Shown piece after piece: positions 34,900 to 46,756 of a DNA stretch of 64,000 nt; the stretch's first letter is position 1, and each line of letters starts with the position of its first letter. The notes below the pieces were generated by a model, which made no database searches, was not told the origin of the DNA, and saw nothing but the letters and a program-made list of their open reading frames with translations. The stretch comes from Hydrocarboniphaga daqingensis. GTDB taxonomy: Bacteria > Pseudomonadota > Gammaproteobacteria > Nevskiales > Nevskiaceae. A program made the position numbers and the translations under genes. Location: contig NZ_FQWZ01000006.1 of the NCBI RefSeq assembly GCF_900129825.1, positions 207,674 to 271,673 of the forward strand. Reading direction: 5' to 3'.

Positions 34900-37839
34900 T
34901 TAGACGAGCGGGTCGAGGAACTGGCGCGCTGCGCGCAGATCGACGGTGTCGTGACCTTCGACAAAGCCGTCATAGATCGTCTTCACCAGCGGGTGCGCGG
35001 CGTCGTTGCGTCCCTGCCCACGCCACAGGCGACCCAGGCTCAAGGCAGCGCGCAGTTGCAGCAACGGCGCTTGGCGCGCGCTCGCCAGCTGCAAGGCCTG
35101 CGTCATACAGTCTTCGGCGGCGCGCTCCGCCGTGCGATCGTGGCGCGCACTGCCGGCCAGCCGCAGTTCGCCTTCCAGCCGCAGTGCCTCGGACTTGAAG
35201 GCCACAGCATCGCAAAGGCTCATCACGGTGTTGGCTTCATCCAGAGCCAACCGCGCCCGGTCCACGTCACCCAGCTGCAGGCAGCATTCGGCGCCGAGCA
35301 GATAATCGAGCGGAACGCCGAAGTGATTACCCTGTTCCCGCATCTCGGCCAACGCCTGCCACAGCAGCGACAGGCCGCGCTCGTGCTCACCCAGCATCGC
35401 CAGCGCCAAGGCTTGGTAGCGCCGCGACCACAGACGAGACTCCCGATGGCCGTACTGCTCGGCGCGCTGCAGCGCGATCTCGGCTTCGACCAGCAAATGC
35501 GACCAGTCGCGGCGGTACATCAGCACCGCGCACACACTGGAGACATGGACGATGCAGTGCGCATACGGATTGCCGCTGGACTTCACCTTGGCGTACACGG
35601 TCCGGGCCGTTTCGAGCGCACGGTCGGGATAGCCGAGCAGCCATTGCAGCAAGGCGCGGCCGGTATAGGCCGTGCCTCGCACATCGCTCAGATTCTGAAA
35701 CCAGCGATCACCCGCTTGATCCAGCAAGCCGATCGCGCGTTCGTTGCGGTCCATCGCGTCGACGAAGCGACCATGCAGGTGCAGGCTCAGCGATGCGAGC
35801 GTATCGCCACTGGCCTGGATCAACGGGCTGCCGATCTTCAGCCCGAGCTGCTGAAAGCGGTTAGCTGACTCGACCGCCTCGGAAAAGCGACAGCCGAAAT
35901 GCAGGCGCATCCAGATGCAGTAGTGCGCCAACTCCAACAGCTCGGGATTGCGACACCGCGTGGTCAAGTCGATGAGGCGATCAATGTGATCACTGGTGCG
36001 CGGCGAGGCGTAGCCGAACTCGCTCTGCAGCCCCGTCACGGCCAGCACGCGCAGCGCCAGCTCGGACTCGTCGCGCTCCGGTCCCGGCGGCAAGGCGTCG
36101 AGCAGCGCCAAGCCCATCTCGATTTCGCGCGCCAGCGCGTCGTAGGCGACCCGTACCAGCGCGTTGCGTGCGGTCTGAATCCGGTACGGCAGTGCACGGC
36201 TGCGCCATCCACCGCGCTCGAAATGCAGCGCCAGCTCGCCGGCAATCTCCGCAGTGCGCGTGCCGTAGGCCGCTTCGCAGCGTTCGGCGATCTGCCGGTG
36301 CATGCGGGCGCGCTGCGAATCCAGTAGTTGGCGACGCAGCACTTGTGAATACATCTCGTGGCGGAATCGGTAGACGCCGCTGGTGGTGCCGTCGGGCCAG
36401 ATCGACAAGCCGTTGGGCTCGATGAAACGCCGATGCCGCGCCAGTTGTTCCAGCACGGGCTCGACCGCGTCGAGTTCGCGGCCCGCCGCCGCGGCGGCAG
36501 CAGCAGCAGAAAAATCGGCGCCGGCAACGCTGGCGCCCTCCAGCAGCAGCCGCTGTTCAGGGCTCAGATCATCGAGCTGCAGGCTGATCAGATCGTTCAG
36601 CGCTTCGGGAATCACATCGTTCAGCTGCGCTCCGCGAAGGTCCGACGGGTCGGGGTGGCGCTGCAGGTAGTCGGTGATCTGCACCATGAACAGCGGCAGA
36701 CCGCCGCTGCGTTCGAGCACTCGCTGCGGCAGATCGTCGCTGTAGGCGGTCAAGTCGAGTCTGGCGCTGAGGTAGCGGCGCACAGCATCCACCGACAGGC
36801 CGGATATCGGCAGCTCGCTGGCCTGCTGCCGGGCCTTGAGTGCCAGCATCAGCTTGCTCACCGGGTGCGCCGCAATGATCGCGTCCGTCGGACGCAAGCT
36901 GGCCAGCACCATCATCCGCGCCGAGCCGGAGCGCTGCGCCAGAAAGCCGATCCAGTCGAGCGTGGCGCGATCGGCCCAGTGCAGGTCTTCGATGGTCAGC
37001 AGCACGCCGTGCGGCAGGCTCAGCTGTTCGAGCAGTTCAGCCAGCTCGCGCAGCATCCGCTCGGGACGCACGCCGGCATTCTGCTGCCGCAGCAACGCGA
37101 CATCAGCGGCATCGATCAGATCAGGCATCAGCAGCAGCCAGCTCGGCGCCAGGTGCCGGGCCAGTTCCATCGGCCGGCTGTCCGGCGCGTCGCGCAGCAG
37201 CGTTCGCAGCGCTTCGATCACCGGCAAGTACGGCTCGCTGATGCCACGACCTTCCAGGCAGTGTCCGCTCAGTTGAACAGCCTGCGGCTGCTGCAGGCGG
37301 ACGCGCTGCTGGAACGCCCGAAGCGTTGCGCTTTTGCCGACGCCCGTCTCGCCGCTGACGAAGACCACGTCGGTCCGGCCCGTCAGCGCCCGCTCCCAGG
37401 CCAGATTCAACTGCAGCAGTTCGGCGTCACGGCCGACCAGCGATTCGTCGTCTTCAGCGGAGGCGGCATCACCATCGGCTTGAGGTTCGGCGTCGGGCGC
37501 GGCGTCTGCCAGCGCATCCGGGCGGATCACCGGCACGCCGAAACGGAATCCGACGCGATGCGCCGTCAACACATAGCGCGGAGCGCGCGTGTCGTCGCCA
37601 AGCGCCTTACGCAGCGCCTGCACCTGAAAGCTCAGCGCATTGTCGCTGACCGCCTGGCGCGGCCACACGGCATCGAGCACCTGGGCTTTGGTGACAACCT
37701 CGCCGGGGCGGCTGGCCAGCGCCCACAGCAAGGCCATCGTGCGCGGCTGCAGCTTGACCTCCTGGTCACCGTGCAGCAGCGGCCCATTGCGGCCGTGCAG
37801 GCGAAATGGACCAAACGACAGCGTGTCAGCCACGGCCAT
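34900..37839 (-). CDS. large ATPase-type transcriptional regulator (OmpR-type winged helix, AAA, TPR-like)
   Basis: 979 residues from ATG at 37839. Residues ~5-102 form an OmpR/PhoB-type winged helix (LQPRTMALLWALASRPGEVVTKAQVLDAVWP ... DNALSFQVQALRKALGDDTRAPRYVLTAHRVGFRF). An acidic linker follows, then an AAA_16-type P-loop domain (Walker A GETGVGKSA, 163-171; LLTIEDLHWADRATLDWI as Walker B). The long C-terminal helical part resembles TPR or MalT-like repeats. It has no receiver domain or membrane segment, so it is a soluble, probably ligand- or partner-controlled regulator of the AfsR/adenylate-cyclase-associated type. Targets are unknown; the divergent neighbour is xthA. Confidence 0.82.
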   Translation of the reverse strand: MAVADTLSFGPFRLHGRNGPLLHGDQEVKLQPRTMALLWALASRPGEVVTKAQVLDAVWPRQAVSDNALSFQVQALRKALGDDTRAPRYVLTAHRVGFRFGVPVIRPDALADAAPDAEPQADGDAASAEDDESLVGRDAELLQLNLAWERALTGRTDVVFVSGETGVGKSATLRAFQQRVRLQQPQAVQLSGHCLEGRGISEPYLPVIEALRTLLRDAPDSRPMELARHLAPSWLLLMPDLIDAADVALLRQQNAGVRPERMLRELAELLEQLSLPHGVLLTIEDLHWADRATLDWIGFLAQRSGSARMMVLASLRPTDAIIAAHPVSKLMLALKARQQASELPISGLSVDAVRRYLSARLDLTAYSDDLPQRVLERSGGLPLFMVQITDYLQRHPDPSDLRGAQLNDVIPEALNDLISLQLDDLSPEQRLLLEGASVAGADFSAAAAAAAAGRELDAVEPVLEQLARHRRFIEPNGLSIWPDGTTSGVYRFRHEMYSQVLRRQLLDSQRARMHRQIAERCEAAYGTRTAEIAGELALHFERGGWRSRALPYRIQTARNALVRVAYDALAREIEMGLALLDALPPGPERDESELALRVLAVTGLQSEFGYASPRTSDHIDRLIDLTTRCRNPELLELAHYCIWMRLHFGCRFSEAVESANRFQQLGLKIGSPLIQASGDTLASLSLHLHGRFVDAMDRNERAIGLLDQAGDRWFQNLSDVRGTAYTGRALLQWLLGYPDRALETARTVYAKVKSSGNPYAHCIVHVSSVCAVLMYRRDWSHLLVEAEIALQRAEQYGHRESRLWSRRYQALALAMLGEHERGLSLLWQALAEMREQGNHFGVPLDYLLGAECCLQLGDVDRARLALDEANTVMSLCDAVAFKSEALRLEGELRLAGSARHDRTAERAAEDCMTQALQLASARQAPLLQLRAALSLGRLWRGQGRNDAAHPLVKTIYDGFVEGHDTVDLRAARQFLDPLV

Positions 37840-38125
37840 CAGCAGAGCCGCAAAGCGTGCGTGTCCGTGATGCGGCCGGCAGCGAATCGCGGCCGCGATA
37901 TGAAACCCCTGTGCATCGAATGACGTTCCCCCCGCCCCGTCACCGATCCTTGGTGGTTATCGTTATCGCGATGTCGTGTCGCGGGCGCACAACCGACATC
38001 GACCGGCCGTCAGGCCGCCGCGATGATACACAGCGCGATAGCGCCGCCGTATCGGCGGCCGGCATTACCGCAGCGGCAAGCTAAGCTAGCGCCCCCGACT
38101 ATGCCGGCTCAGACGCCCATCGACC

Positions 38126-38896
38126 ATGAAGATCGCCACCTGGAACGTCAATTCGCTAAAGGTGCGCTTGCCGCATCTGCTCGACTGGCTGAGCGCCAAT
38201 CCCGATCTCGACGTGCTGGGTCTGCAGGAACTCAAGCTCGAAGACGACAAGTTTCCGCATGCCGAACTGGCAGCGGCGGGCTGGCATGCGGTCGTCAACG
38301 GCCAGAAGACCTACAACGGCGTTGCGATCCTGGCGCGCACGCCGCCGCAGGATGTGGTGCGCGACATTCCGGGCTTTGATGATCCGCAGCGGCGCGTGAT
38401 CGCGGCCACCGTCGGCGGCGTGCGCGTGATCGACGTGTACGTGGTCAACGGCCAGGCGGTGGGCAGCGAAAAGTACGAGTACAAGCTGCGCTGGCTGGCC
38501 GCGCTGCGCGATTACCTGGCGGCCGAGTTGCAGCGCCATCCGCTGCTGGCCGTGGTCGGTGACTACAACATCGCGCCGACCGATGCCGACGTCTACGACC
38601 CGGTGGCCTGGGGCAACGACGTGCTGTGTTCGCCGCCGGAGCGCGAGGCGCTGGCCGCACTGCTCGGCCTGGGCCTGACCGACTGCTTCGCCGCGCGCCC
38701 GCCCGAAGGCAACCGCTTTACCTGGTGGGATTACCGCCAAGCTGGCTTCCGCCGCAATCTCGGCCTTCGTATCGACCATGTGCTGGCGTCGGCCGCGCTG
38801 GCCGACACGCTGGTCGCCACCCGCATCGACACCGCGCCGCGCAAGCTGGAGCGGCCGTCGGACCACGCACCGGTGATCGCCGAGTTCGCGCGCTAG
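38126..38896 (+). CDS. xthA: exodeoxyribonuclease III
   Basis: 256 residues, standard length for XthA. Endonuclease/exonuclease/phosphatase-fold motifs: KIATWNVNSLKVRLP (Asn7), LGLQELKLEDDKFP (catalytic Glu), YNGVAILAR, VVGDYNIAPTDADVYDP (Asp/Asn pair), LTDCFAARPPEGNRFTWWDYR and the terminal LGLRIDHVLAS and SDHAPVIAEF (Asp-His). It is an AP endonuclease and 3'-5' exonuclease of base excision repair in the cytosol. It is monocistronic, divergent from the large regulator. Confidence 0.95.
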   Translation: MKIATWNVNSLKVRLPHLLDWLSANPDLDVLGLQELKLEDDKFPHAELAAAGWHAVVNGQKTYNGVAILARTPPQDVVRDIPGFDDPQRRVIAATVGGVRVIDVYVVNGQAVGSEKYEYKLRWLAALRDYLAAELQRHPLLAVVGDYNIAPTDADVYDPVAWGNDVLCSPPEREALAALLGLGLTDCFAARPPEGNRFTWWDYRQAGFRRNLGLRIDHVLASAALADTLVATRIDTAPRKLERPSDHAPVIAEFAR

Positions 38897-38925
38897 CCCG
38901 CGCATCCGGCAGGTGCCGCGCCGGA

Positions 38926-39741
38926 TCAGCGCAAGCGCGGCGGATCGACTTCGACCGGCACCGTGAAGCGGCGCGGACGGCCGTCCGGCGGTGCCGGCAG
39001 CGGCGTTGCACGCTGCAACATCGCCAGTGCTTCGGCATCGAGCGCGGCGATGCCCGATGGCTGGCTCAAAGCCACGTCGTAACTGCGTCCGCGCGCATCG
39101 ACGCTGAAGCTGACTTCGGCGCGCGCCGTCGTACCGAGCACACCCGGCAAGCGGCGCCGATAGCGGCTCAAGTGCGCGCGTACCTCGGCTGCATAGCCGC
39201 CGCGCCCGCCACCCGCACTGCCACTGCCGGCCAACGGTGATGATGGCGCCGCTGCGATACCGGACGTCGTCTTGCCGGCGGATGCGCCGGCCGAGGCGTC
39301 GGCCCGCGGCGTCGTGGGCACGTCACGAACCGGTCGCGGCGGCGTCGTGGGCGTGGGCGTGGGAGCAGGCACCGGCGTTGGTGACGGCGCCGATGGCGCG
39401 GGCGGGCGAGCTGCCGGGCGCGAGCGTGGCGGCGGTGGCGGCGGCGCCCAGGTGATCGGCCGCGATGCCAGCGCCAGCACGTCGTCGGCGCGCGGCGCGG
39501 CATCGCGCGGCACCGCGTCGCGTGTCGCGGCATCGTCACGACGCCCGGTGTTGCCAATCGCATCAGCGCCGGCCAGCGCCGCAGGCGCTTCACCGCCACC
39601 CAAGCCCTGACCGCTGCCGGCGACGAGTTGCGGTGGCGACGTGCGCGGATTCCAGCCCGATGCCAATGTCACCAGCAAGATCAGCAGCAGATGGGCCGCG
39701 ACGGCGACGTATAGCGACAGCGCCGCCTTGTAGCGGCTCAT
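38926..39741 (-). CDS. tonB: TonB-type energy transducer
   Basis: 271 residues. A single N-terminal membrane helix (ALSLYVAVAAHLLLILLVTLASGW) is followed by a long Pro/Ala/Thr-rich periplasmic spacer (for example PPPPPPRSRPAARPPAPSAP). A C-terminal TonB domain is seen around YRRRLPGVLGTTARAEVSFSVDARGRSYDVALSQPSGIAALDAEALAMLQRATPLPAPP. It transfers proton-motive energy from ExbB-ExbD to outer-membrane receptors. It is the last gene of exbB-exbD-exbD-tonB, with its start overlapping the preceding stop (ATGA). Confidence 0.9.
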   Translation of the reverse strand: MSRYKAALSLYVAVAAHLLLILLVTLASGWNPRTSPPQLVAGSGQGLGGGEAPAALAGADAIGNTGRRDDAATRDAVPRDAAPRADDVLALASRPITWAPPPPPPRSRPAARPPAPSAPSPTPVPAPTPTPTTPPRPVRDVPTTPRADASAGASAGKTTSGIAAAPSSPLAGSGSAGGGRGGYAAEVRAHLSRYRRRLPGVLGTTARAEVSFSVDARGRSYDVALSQPSGIAALDAEALAMLQRATPLPAPPDGRPRRFTVPVEVDPPRLR

Positions 39742-40148
39742 CGGCCGCGCTGCACCGTCATCAGGCTGGCGCGCGCGACACCGGCCGCGCGCAGCACTTC
39801 GAGCACGACGACGACGCGCTGCGCATCGGCGCCCGCATCGGCTTTGACGATCAGCGCGCGGTCGCCAGCGGTGCTGGCCCAGACCTGCGCGCGGCGCAGC
39901 AGTTCGTCGGGCTCGATCACCGCGCCGTCGAACGCGATGCGGCCGCTGGCATCGACGACCACGGTGTCCGGCGTCGGATCGAGCGCGGCTTGCGCGGCCG
40001 AGCGCGGCGGCTGCACCGGCAGCAGATCGGGCGCCGCGATCACGCCCGACAGAATCACGAAGATCAGCAACAGGAACGCGAAGTTGATCATCGGCACCAT
40101 GTCGATGTCGCGCGCCGCGCGTGCGCCGGATGCAGGCCGGATCTTCAT
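39738..40148 (-). CDS. exbD: ExbD/TolR-family biopolymer transporter (second copy)
   Basis: 136 residues. An N-terminal membrane helix follows the conserved aspartate: DIDMVPMINFAFLLLIFVILSGVIAAPDLLPVQPP. ExbD and TolR carry such a D/E just ahead of or within the helix for proton transfer. The C-terminal periplasmic domain (LIVKADAGADAQRVVVVLEVLRAAGVARASLMT) fits ExbD. Both its start (ATGA at 40148) and its stop overlap neighbouring genes, so the four-gene unit is tightly coupled. Confidence 0.9.
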   Translation of the reverse strand: MKIRPASGARAARDIDMVPMINFAFLLLIFVILSGVIAAPDLLPVQPPRSAAQAALDPTPDTVVVDASGRIAFDGAVIEPDELLRRAQVWASTAGDRALIVKADAGADAQRVVVVLEVLRAAGVARASLMTVQRGR

Positions 40149-40549
40149 CGCGATGCGCCGCCCGCTGCGGCCGGCTCGTCGGCGGCGCGGCCCAGCGTCA
40201 GTGCCGCGCCCGTGGGCTTGAAGCGGTCGAGCATGTCGATCAGCGCTTGCAGGCTGACGCCGCTGCCGGCGACCAACACCGCGCGCGCGCCGGGCTGACG
40301 CAAGCGCTGCTCGACCTGCGCCGCATCGCTGGCGCGGCCGTCGAGCCTCAATCCACCGTCGGCCTGCACTTCGACGATCGCCGCGCCGCTGTCGGCATCG
40401 TCGCCCACGCCGCCGAGATTCATCGACCAGCTGCGCCAGTCGGCGAACGTGGTCACCAGCATGAAGAAGAACAGCAGCACGAACAGCACGTCGACCAGCG
40501 AGGTCAGCACGATAGTGTTGCGTCGGCGGGGCTTGCGCGCGAGCTGCAT
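40145..40549 (-). CDS. exbD: ExbD/TolR-family biopolymer transporter (first copy)
   Basis: 134 residues from ATG at 40549; a TTG six bases upstream gives MSMQLARKP. The helix NTIVLTSLVDVLFVLLFFFMLVTTFADWRSWSMNLGG carries the conserved Asp in SLVDVLF, expected for the proton-conducting residue. The periplasmic part is divergent from the second copy, so the pair may form a hetero-oligomer with ExbB rather than being redundant. Lies between exbB and exbD-2. Confidence 0.88.
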   Translation of the reverse strand: MQLARKPRRRNTIVLTSLVDVLFVLLFFFMLVTTFADWRSWSMNLGGVGDDADSGAAIVEVQADGGLRLDGRASDAAQVEQRLRQPGARAVLVAGSGVSLQALIDMLDRFKPTGAALTLGRAADEPAAAGGASR

Positions 40550-40562
40550 CGACAAGCGCCGG

Positions 40563-41186
40563 TTAGCGGCGCGGGCCGCTGGTCAGCAGCGCGGTCAGCG
40601 CCGATTCCATCCGCTGCTGCAGACGCTCGACGCGGCGATCCAGATAGTTGAACGCGACCAGCGCGACGATCGCCACGGCCAAGCCGCCAGCCGTGGTCAG
40701 CAGCGCTTCCCACAAGCCGCCGGACAACACCGCCGGGCTGACGCGATCGCCGGCCGCCTGCAGTTGGCGGAACGCCTGGATCATGCCCATCACGGTGCCG
40801 AGCAAGCCGATCAGCGGCGCCAGCTGCGAGATCACTTCGAGTGGGCGCATCAGGTTGCGCAAGGTGTCGAGCCGCTCGGCGGCAACGGCCTGGATGTATT
40901 CGCGCACCTGCTCGTCGCTGCGCGATGCATCGCTGCTGGCGCGGATCGTTTCGCGCATCACATCGGCCAGCGGGCTCGGCGATGCGGCCAGCGCGGTCAG
41001 CGCCTGGTCGGGCGCGCCGGACTGCCAAGCGTTGACCGCGAGCGCGACGAAGCGCGTGTCGCCGATGCGCTGATCCCAGAACTCCCAGATCTTGACCAGC
41101 ACGATCGTCACGGTGGCCACCGACAGCGCCACCAGCAGCAACATCGTCGGGCCGCCCAAGCGGATCCATTCAAAAGCCTGCGACAT
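40563..41186 (-). CDS. exbB: ExbB/MotA/TolQ-type proton channel protein
   Basis: 207 residues. Three membrane helices: MLLLVALSVATVTIVLVKIWEFW at the N terminus, and the MotA/TolQ/ExbB core LISQLAPLIGLLGTVMGMIQAFRQLQAAG followed by SGGLWEALLTTAGGLAVAIVALVAFNYLDRRVE. It makes the proton-motive inner-membrane motor with the two ExbD proteins and TonB. It is the first gene of the operon 41186-38926. Confidence 0.92.
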   Translation of the reverse strand: MSQAFEWIRLGGPTMLLLVALSVATVTIVLVKIWEFWDQRIGDTRFVALAVNAWQSGAPDQALTALAASPSPLADVMRETIRASSDASRSDEQVREYIQAVAAERLDTLRNLMRPLEVISQLAPLIGLLGTVMGMIQAFRQLQAAGDRVSPAVLSGGLWEALLTTAGGLAVAIVALVAFNYLDRRVERLQQRMESALTALLTSGPRR

Positions 41187-41278
41187 CCTCTACCCCTGTT
41201 TGATGCGTGATCGCGATGGCCGCGCGCGTGGTCGAGCGCGTGACGATTGCGGTGAAAGTGCGTTGCGTTGCGGCGCTG

Positions 41279-44248
<2,970 letters not shown>

Positions 44249-44264
44249 GCCTGCGGCAGCTCGG

Positions 44265-44768
44265 TCACGCCGCAGGGCGGCCGAAGCGCGCCAGCAGCGG
44301 GCCGATCACGGCCTTGGGCACCAGCTTTTCGACCGGCGCACCGAGCCCGGCCAGCTCACGCGCCAAGCTCGACGACAGGTGCGCAAACTCCGGCGACGGC
44401 GCCAGCATCACAGTATCGAGTTGCGGGTACAGGTCGCGGTTCATCACCGCCATCTGCTTTTCGTAATCGACATCGACCACGGTGCGCACGCCGCGCACCA
44501 GCACGTTGACCTGATGGTCGCGCGCAAAGTCGACGATCAGCCCCGAAAAGCCGATCACCTCCACGTTGTCGAGGTCGGCCGTGACCTGACGGATCAGGTC
44601 GACCCGCTCGTCGAGCGAGAAGCGCGGGTTTTTGGCGACGTTGGAGCCGACCGCGACGATCAGCCGCGGGAACATCCGTGCCGCGCGGTGAATGATGTCG
44701 TTGTGGCCCAGCGTCACCGGGTCGAAGGTGCCGCTGTATGCCGCGATGATCTGGGGCGCTGCGCTCAT
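44265..44768 (-). CDS. coaD: pantetheine-phosphate adenylyltransferase
   Basis: 167 residues from ATG at 44768; the frame extends upstream to 45098, but the family start is here. Motifs: AAYSGTFDPVTLGHNDIIHRAA (T/HxGH nucleotide-binding site), VLVRGVRTVVDVDYEKQMAVMNRDL (the RG.R...D.. block) and SPEFAHLSSSLARELAGLGAPVEKLVP (ISSS-type motif). It is the penultimate step of coenzyme A synthesis and sits next to rsmD as in many Gammaproteobacteria. Confidence 0.95.
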   Translation of the reverse strand: MSAAPQIIAAYSGTFDPVTLGHNDIIHRAARMFPRLIVAVGSNVAKNPRFSLDERVDLIRQVTADLDNVEVIGFSGLIVDFARDHQVNVLVRGVRTVVDVDYEKQMAVMNRDLYPQLDTVMLAPSPEFAHLSSSLARELAGLGAPVEKLVPKAVIGPLLARFGRPAA

Positions 44769-44808
44769 GCCGGGTCCGTGGATGTGCTGCCGATGCGGGA
44801 CCCGGAGT

Positions 44809-45381
44809 TTACGACGCCGCGCCCTCGGCGTAGGTGGCGAGCCCAAAGTGCACCAGCCCGGCCTGCTTGTCGCGGCGCAGCGTCCAGCCGGGCGGCAGCA
44901 CCAACGGCCGCGTCTTCGGCCATTCCAGATAGACCTGACTGTGCGGCTTGAGCAGACGCGGCAGCGCCGCCAGCGCCCGCCCGAGCAGCGGGCTGTCGTA
45001 AGGCGGGTCGAGCAGCACGATGTCGTACTGCGCATCCACCGCCGCCAAAAACGCCAGCGCGTCACGAGCCAGCACCTGCGCATTGCTGTCGTCCGCACCC
45101 AGACGCATCAGCGCCGCACGGATGCCACGCACTTGGGCGGCGCCGGATTCAATAAACGTCACCGACGCCGCCCCCCGCGACAGCGCCTCCAGCCCCAGCG
45201 CCCCGCTACCCGCAAACAAGTCGAGCACGCTGGCCCCATGAATCTGCGGCGCCAGCCAGTCGAACAGCGTCTGCCGCACCCGATCCGGCGTCGGCCGCAC
45301 GCCGTCGTCGGCATCAAAGTCGACAACGCGACTGCGCCATTGCCCGCCGATGATGCGCAGGCGGCCGAGGGGTCGTTTCAT
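44809..45381 (-). CDS. rsmD: 16S rRNA (guanine(966)-N(2))-methyltransferase
   Basis: 190 residues. Start LGRLRIIGGQWRSRVVDF, followed by GVRPTPDRVRQTLFDWL, SAM-binding VLDLFAGSGALGLEALSRGA and the catalytic DPPY motif in IVLLDPPYDSPLLG. This is canonical RsmD, which methylates G966 of 16S rRNA in the small subunit. It is the first gene of the 45381-41279 operon. Base composition is normal here, so the island starts just upstream of its start codon. Confidence 0.95.
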   Translation of the reverse strand: MKRPLGRLRIIGGQWRSRVVDFDADDGVRPTPDRVRQTLFDWLAPQIHGASVLDLFAGSGALGLEALSRGAASVTFIESGAAQVRGIRAALMRLGADDSNAQVLARDALAFLAAVDAQYDIVLLDPPYDSPLLGRALAALPRLLKPHSQVYLEWPKTRPLVLPPGWTLRRDKQAGLVHFGLATYAEGAAS

Positions 45382-45439
45382 TGAGCAGGTTCAGGCTGCA
45401 GGGGTTGGGTGCGGATAGTATTTGAAATGTGGTGGAATC

Positions 45440-45471
45440 GTTGCAAAGTGCAGGAGTATTCCTGTTGCAAC
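45440..45471. other. bulged hairpin at the island's left junction
   Basis: GTTGCAA (45440-45446) pairs with TTGCAAC (45465-45471). Inside, CAGGA (45451-45455) pairs with TCCTG (45460-45464) around GTAT, leaving AGTG unpaired on one side. It lies between rsmD (start 45381) and the end of the island methyltransferase (45483). It may terminate the methyltransferase transcript or mark the boundary. Confidence 0.45.
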
Positions 45472-45482
45472 TGCCAGTTAAT

Positions 45483-46679
45483 TCACATTAAGTGCAAGAC
45501 TTCCCCGATTGCTTCCGAGAGCAAGGGAGGTACGGCATTTCCGACCTGAGTGTATCGAGGGCAGGACTTTTTTCGTTGCCCACCTCCGCTTGTGTACGGG
45601 CCCTTGAATGCAAACCAGTCTGGGAAAGACTGCAATCTGGCGTGCTCTCGAACCGTCAGTATTCTCGGCTCTGAGAAATGAATTATGTCATCTGGCAGCG
45701 TCGTAATCGTTGGAGAAGGCAGCACACCCGACATTGGAGTAGTTGTTCTTTTCTTTAGACCCAGCTTTTCCCGATTTTCCTCCGATAACACCCTGCCTTT
45801 CGGATAAGTGGCGAGTATTTTTTTAAATCTCTTTTTGACTTTTGGCGTATGCCGAGGCAAACGCATGTCTGAAGGCTGGCCATCGCATCCTTCATTAACC
45901 CATCTACAATAAGAAGATGCAGAGGCGGGGCGTTTATAAATTATCGATTGAAATCCAAGGTGACCATATTCAGCATCCGCCTGCAAAGCGTTATTGGAGA
46001 CAATCAAATCAGATAACGCTTCTTCAGCAGTCACTGGTCGATCGGTCGGAAGCCCTCTATCTAATAGAAACTGAGTTCTCCGCTTGGAAAGAATATCAAA
46101 AGGATTAGGCGCTTCGTTATCAGCATCCTTGATCGCAATTACGATAAATCTTGGTCTACGTTGGGGCACCCCCCAGTCGGATGCAGTAACCAATTTCGAC
46201 CAAACTCTGTAACCTAATTGCGTTAAAGACGAAGCAATAAAATCGGCGTATGTCCCACCATTGCGGTGACGCATGGAAGTTATTCCACGAACATTTTCCA
46301 TCATTAAAAGCCGAGGTTGAACAATAGAAATAAGCTCGATATAACTTGCAACCATTTGGTTTCGAGGGTCATCTGGCCGCCTACTTCCGTTAGTGGAAAA
46401 TCCTTGGCAAGGAGGCCCTCCGACAACCAAGTCGACTTTTCCGCTTAACATAATTAGCGGATTTCTGTAATCAGCGAGCAAGCTGTTTATATTATGCGAC
46501 TGTTGTGGCAGCCAATTGGGCCAGCAAACATTTTCCGGCTTTCTGTCAATTATATTTGTTTTGTAGGTCGAAAAGGCATCAGGGTGAGCTTCAATCGCGA
46601 ATTGGAGTTGCCAATTCGACTTTTGCAAGCCGAGAGACAGGCCGCCGCACCCTGCAAACAAATCAATAAAAGTCTTCAT
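45483..46679 (-). CDS. DNA (cytosine-5-)-methyltransferase of the island defence locus
   Basis: 398 residues from ATG at 46679; an upstream ATG at 46721 would add 14 residues. All C5-MTase motifs are seen: I, FIDLFAGCGGLSLGL; IV, VVGGPPCQGFSTNGSR with catalytic Cys91; VI, MMENVRG; VIII, VPQRRPRFIVIAI; X, QVGNAVPPLLSEAIGEVL. It transfers methyl groups from SAM to cytosine; the target sequence is unknown. It is divergent (77-bp gap) from the three-gene helicase unit, as would suit a self-marking enzyme of a defence system, comparable with DruM of Druantia type II. The gene is much poorer in G+C than rsmD and uses many A/T-ending codons, so acquisition by transfer is likely. No HTH is present. 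Confidence 0.9.
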   Translation of the reverse strand: MKTFIDLFAGCGGLSLGLQKSNWQLQFAIEAHPDAFSTYKTNIIDRKPENVCWPNWLPQQSHNINSLLADYRNPLIMLSGKVDLVVGGPPCQGFSTNGSRRPDDPRNQMVASYIELISIVQPRLLMMENVRGITSMRHRNGGTYADFIASSLTQLGYRVWSKLVTASDWGVPQRRPRFIVIAIKDADNEAPNPFDILSKRRTQFLLDRGLPTDRPVTAEEALSDLIVSNNALQADAEYGHLGFQSIIYKRPASASSYCRWVNEGCDGQPSDMRLPRHTPKVKKRFKKILATYPKGRVLSEENREKLGLKKRTTTPMSGVLPSPTITTLPDDIIHFSEPRILTVREHARLQSFPDWFAFKGPYTSGGGQRKKSCPRYTQVGNAVPPLLSEAIGEVLHLM

Positions 46680-46756
46680 TCTCTTAGTTTGTAGCGTGAC
46701 GTGCTGTATGTCCAGGTGCACAAGGCAGCGCGACGAGTCTTTTTTACAACGCTACC
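46680..46756. promoter_or_regulatory. divergent gap between methyltransferase and helicase genes
   Basis: 77 bp carry the promoters of both arms of the defence locus. No consensus -35/-10 could be picked with confidence. A TTTTTT run lies at 46739-46745 just before the plus-strand start. Confidence 0.4.
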
